Shown in pieces: positions 12,244 through 12,656 of a stretch of DNA of 12,656 nucleotides. The notes under the pieces are model-generated. The model did no database searches, was not told the DNA's origin, and worked only from the letters and a program-made list of their open reading frames with translations. The DNA lies in contig MU646339.1 in assembly GCA_026770585.1 (NCBI GenBank), forward strand, positions 823,168-835,823, read 5' to 3'. Made by a program: the position numbers and the translations under genes. Positions within the stretch are counted from its first letter, which is position 1. Every line of letters begins with the position of its first letter. The DNA comes from Baffinella frigidus (lineage: Eukaryota; Cryptophyceae; Cryptomonadales; Baffinellaceae).

Positions 12244-12323
12244 CTGCGGATCGGGGTTTGGGGTTTAGGGTTGAGGGTTGAGGGTTGAGGGTTTGGGGTT
12301 TAGCGTTTAGCGTTTAGCGTTTA
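12244..12323. repeat. Last G-strand heptamers, TTGAGGG and TTTAGCG
   Basis: TTTGGGG, TTGAGGG (12269-12289) and three TTTAGCG units (12300-12320). On the minus strand GTGTATAAACGC at 12316-12327 is TATA-like, but nothing else supports a promoter. Confidence 0.75.
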
Positions 12324-12550
12324 TACACCCTAAACCCTGAACACTCGTCCGTAGGGTGAGCTCCCCCCGCCCCTGCCAGGCACACCGCCATCGTTGAAGT
12401 AGGACCTATTTGGACGCAACTCGGTATGGTAGATTTCGGCGGCGCGCGGGACCTGAAACCTAAACCCTGGACTCTGAACCCTGAACCCTGAAGCCTGAAG
12501 CCTGAAGCCTGAACCGTTAACCGTCAACCGTTCACCGTTCACCGTTTACC
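12324..12550. repeat. C-strand heptamers after an orientation switch
   Basis: From CACCCTAAACCCTGAACAC at 12325 onward heptamers are C-rich on the plus strand: CCCTGAA, CCTGAAG (12488-12512) and CCGTTCA/CCGTTAA (12513-12556). 12360-12460 is mixed sequence with the third TATTTGGACGC copy and no clear exon. Confidence 0.75.
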
Positions 12551-12656
12551 GTTCACCTTTCACCCTTGACCCTTGACCCTTGACCCTTGACCCTTGACCC
12601 TTGACCCTTGACCCTTGACCCTTGACCCTTGACCCTTGACCCTTGACCCTTGACCC
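12551..12656. repeat. CCCTTGA heptamer array to the window end
   Basis: About 15 near-perfect CCCTTGA units run off the right edge. It is the most uniform array in the window and a two-base variant of CCCTAAA. Confidence 0.9.

Larger units (their letters stand above)
10630..11066. repeat. Intron of TTTGGGG/TTTAGGG with two exon relics
   Basis: Heptamers TTTGGGG (10661-10715) and TTTAGGG (10726-10780) surround two fragments of the exon 7/8 start, described separately. 10880-10970 is diverged repeat. Confidence 0.8.

Noticed and set aside
12330-12542. Minus-strand open frame of 70 codons as an extra exon
   Set aside because: Its start is heptamer-derived (GFRLQASGFRVQ) and the rest covers the dispersed TATTTGGACGC motif. 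It is not coiled-coil-like, and splice edges are unclear.

Overview
The window looks like nuclear DNA of a eukaryote, most likely a microalga. GC-rich alanine/glutamate/arginine codons alternate with degenerate telomere-type heptamers (TTTAGGG, TTTGGGG, TTCAGGG, TTTCGGG, TGTAGGG, TGTGGGG and others). TTTAGGG is the telomere repeat of plants, many green algae and several other algal groups. A prasinophyte-type green alga is my first guess; a dinoflagellate or haptophyte cannot be excluded. I see no rRNA, tRNA, CRISPR array or bacterial operon, and no complete intronless gene.

My main reading is that almost the whole window (about 142-12243) is the inside of one gene on the minus strand. I can place 35 candidate exons, 18 to 252 nt long, totalling about 2.56 kb. 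They are separated by introns averaging about 280 bp, made mostly of telomere-like heptamers plus a few small repeat elements. Read in order, all 35 exons join in a compatible phase with no stop codon, giving about 853 codons of an Ala/Glu/Arg/Gln-rich, coiled-coil-like protein. Neither the start nor the stop is in the window. I do not recognise the protein. The non-phase-0 junctions (12243 entry, 10315/10018, 7632/7331, 4489/4231, 4130/3791) match their partners, which would be unlikely if these GC-rich patches were random.

Layout, from the right (5' end of the gene) to the left. 12324-12656: C-rich heptamers on the plus strand, opposite to the rest, ending in a CCCTTGA array. 11470-12243: small exons, including a triplicated VAREGQ exon. 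9569-11111: exons sharing alanine-rich starts, two eroded exon copies and a composite intron with palindromic repeats. 6306-8952: a family of duplicated exons beginning EA(R/Q)L. 4489-6305: a 28-bp CACGTGACGT minisatellite, and introns with a 31-bp repeat that resembles a reiterated 3' splice site. 2699-4231: larger exons, an inverted-repeat element and an 83-bp intron flanked by direct repeats. 1393-2371: a duplicated exon pair and a 148-bp MITE. 142-919: three good exons.

The most interesting idea is that telomere-like repeats serve as introns in quantity. The heptamer CCCTAAA on the sense strand is pyrimidine-rich, carries adenines in a branch-point-like context, and is about one base from both a donor (GTAAACCC) and an acceptor (AAACCAG). 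Paralogous exons with and without such an intron at the same site suggest the repeats invaded coding sequence. All of this is read by eye; transcript data would decide it.
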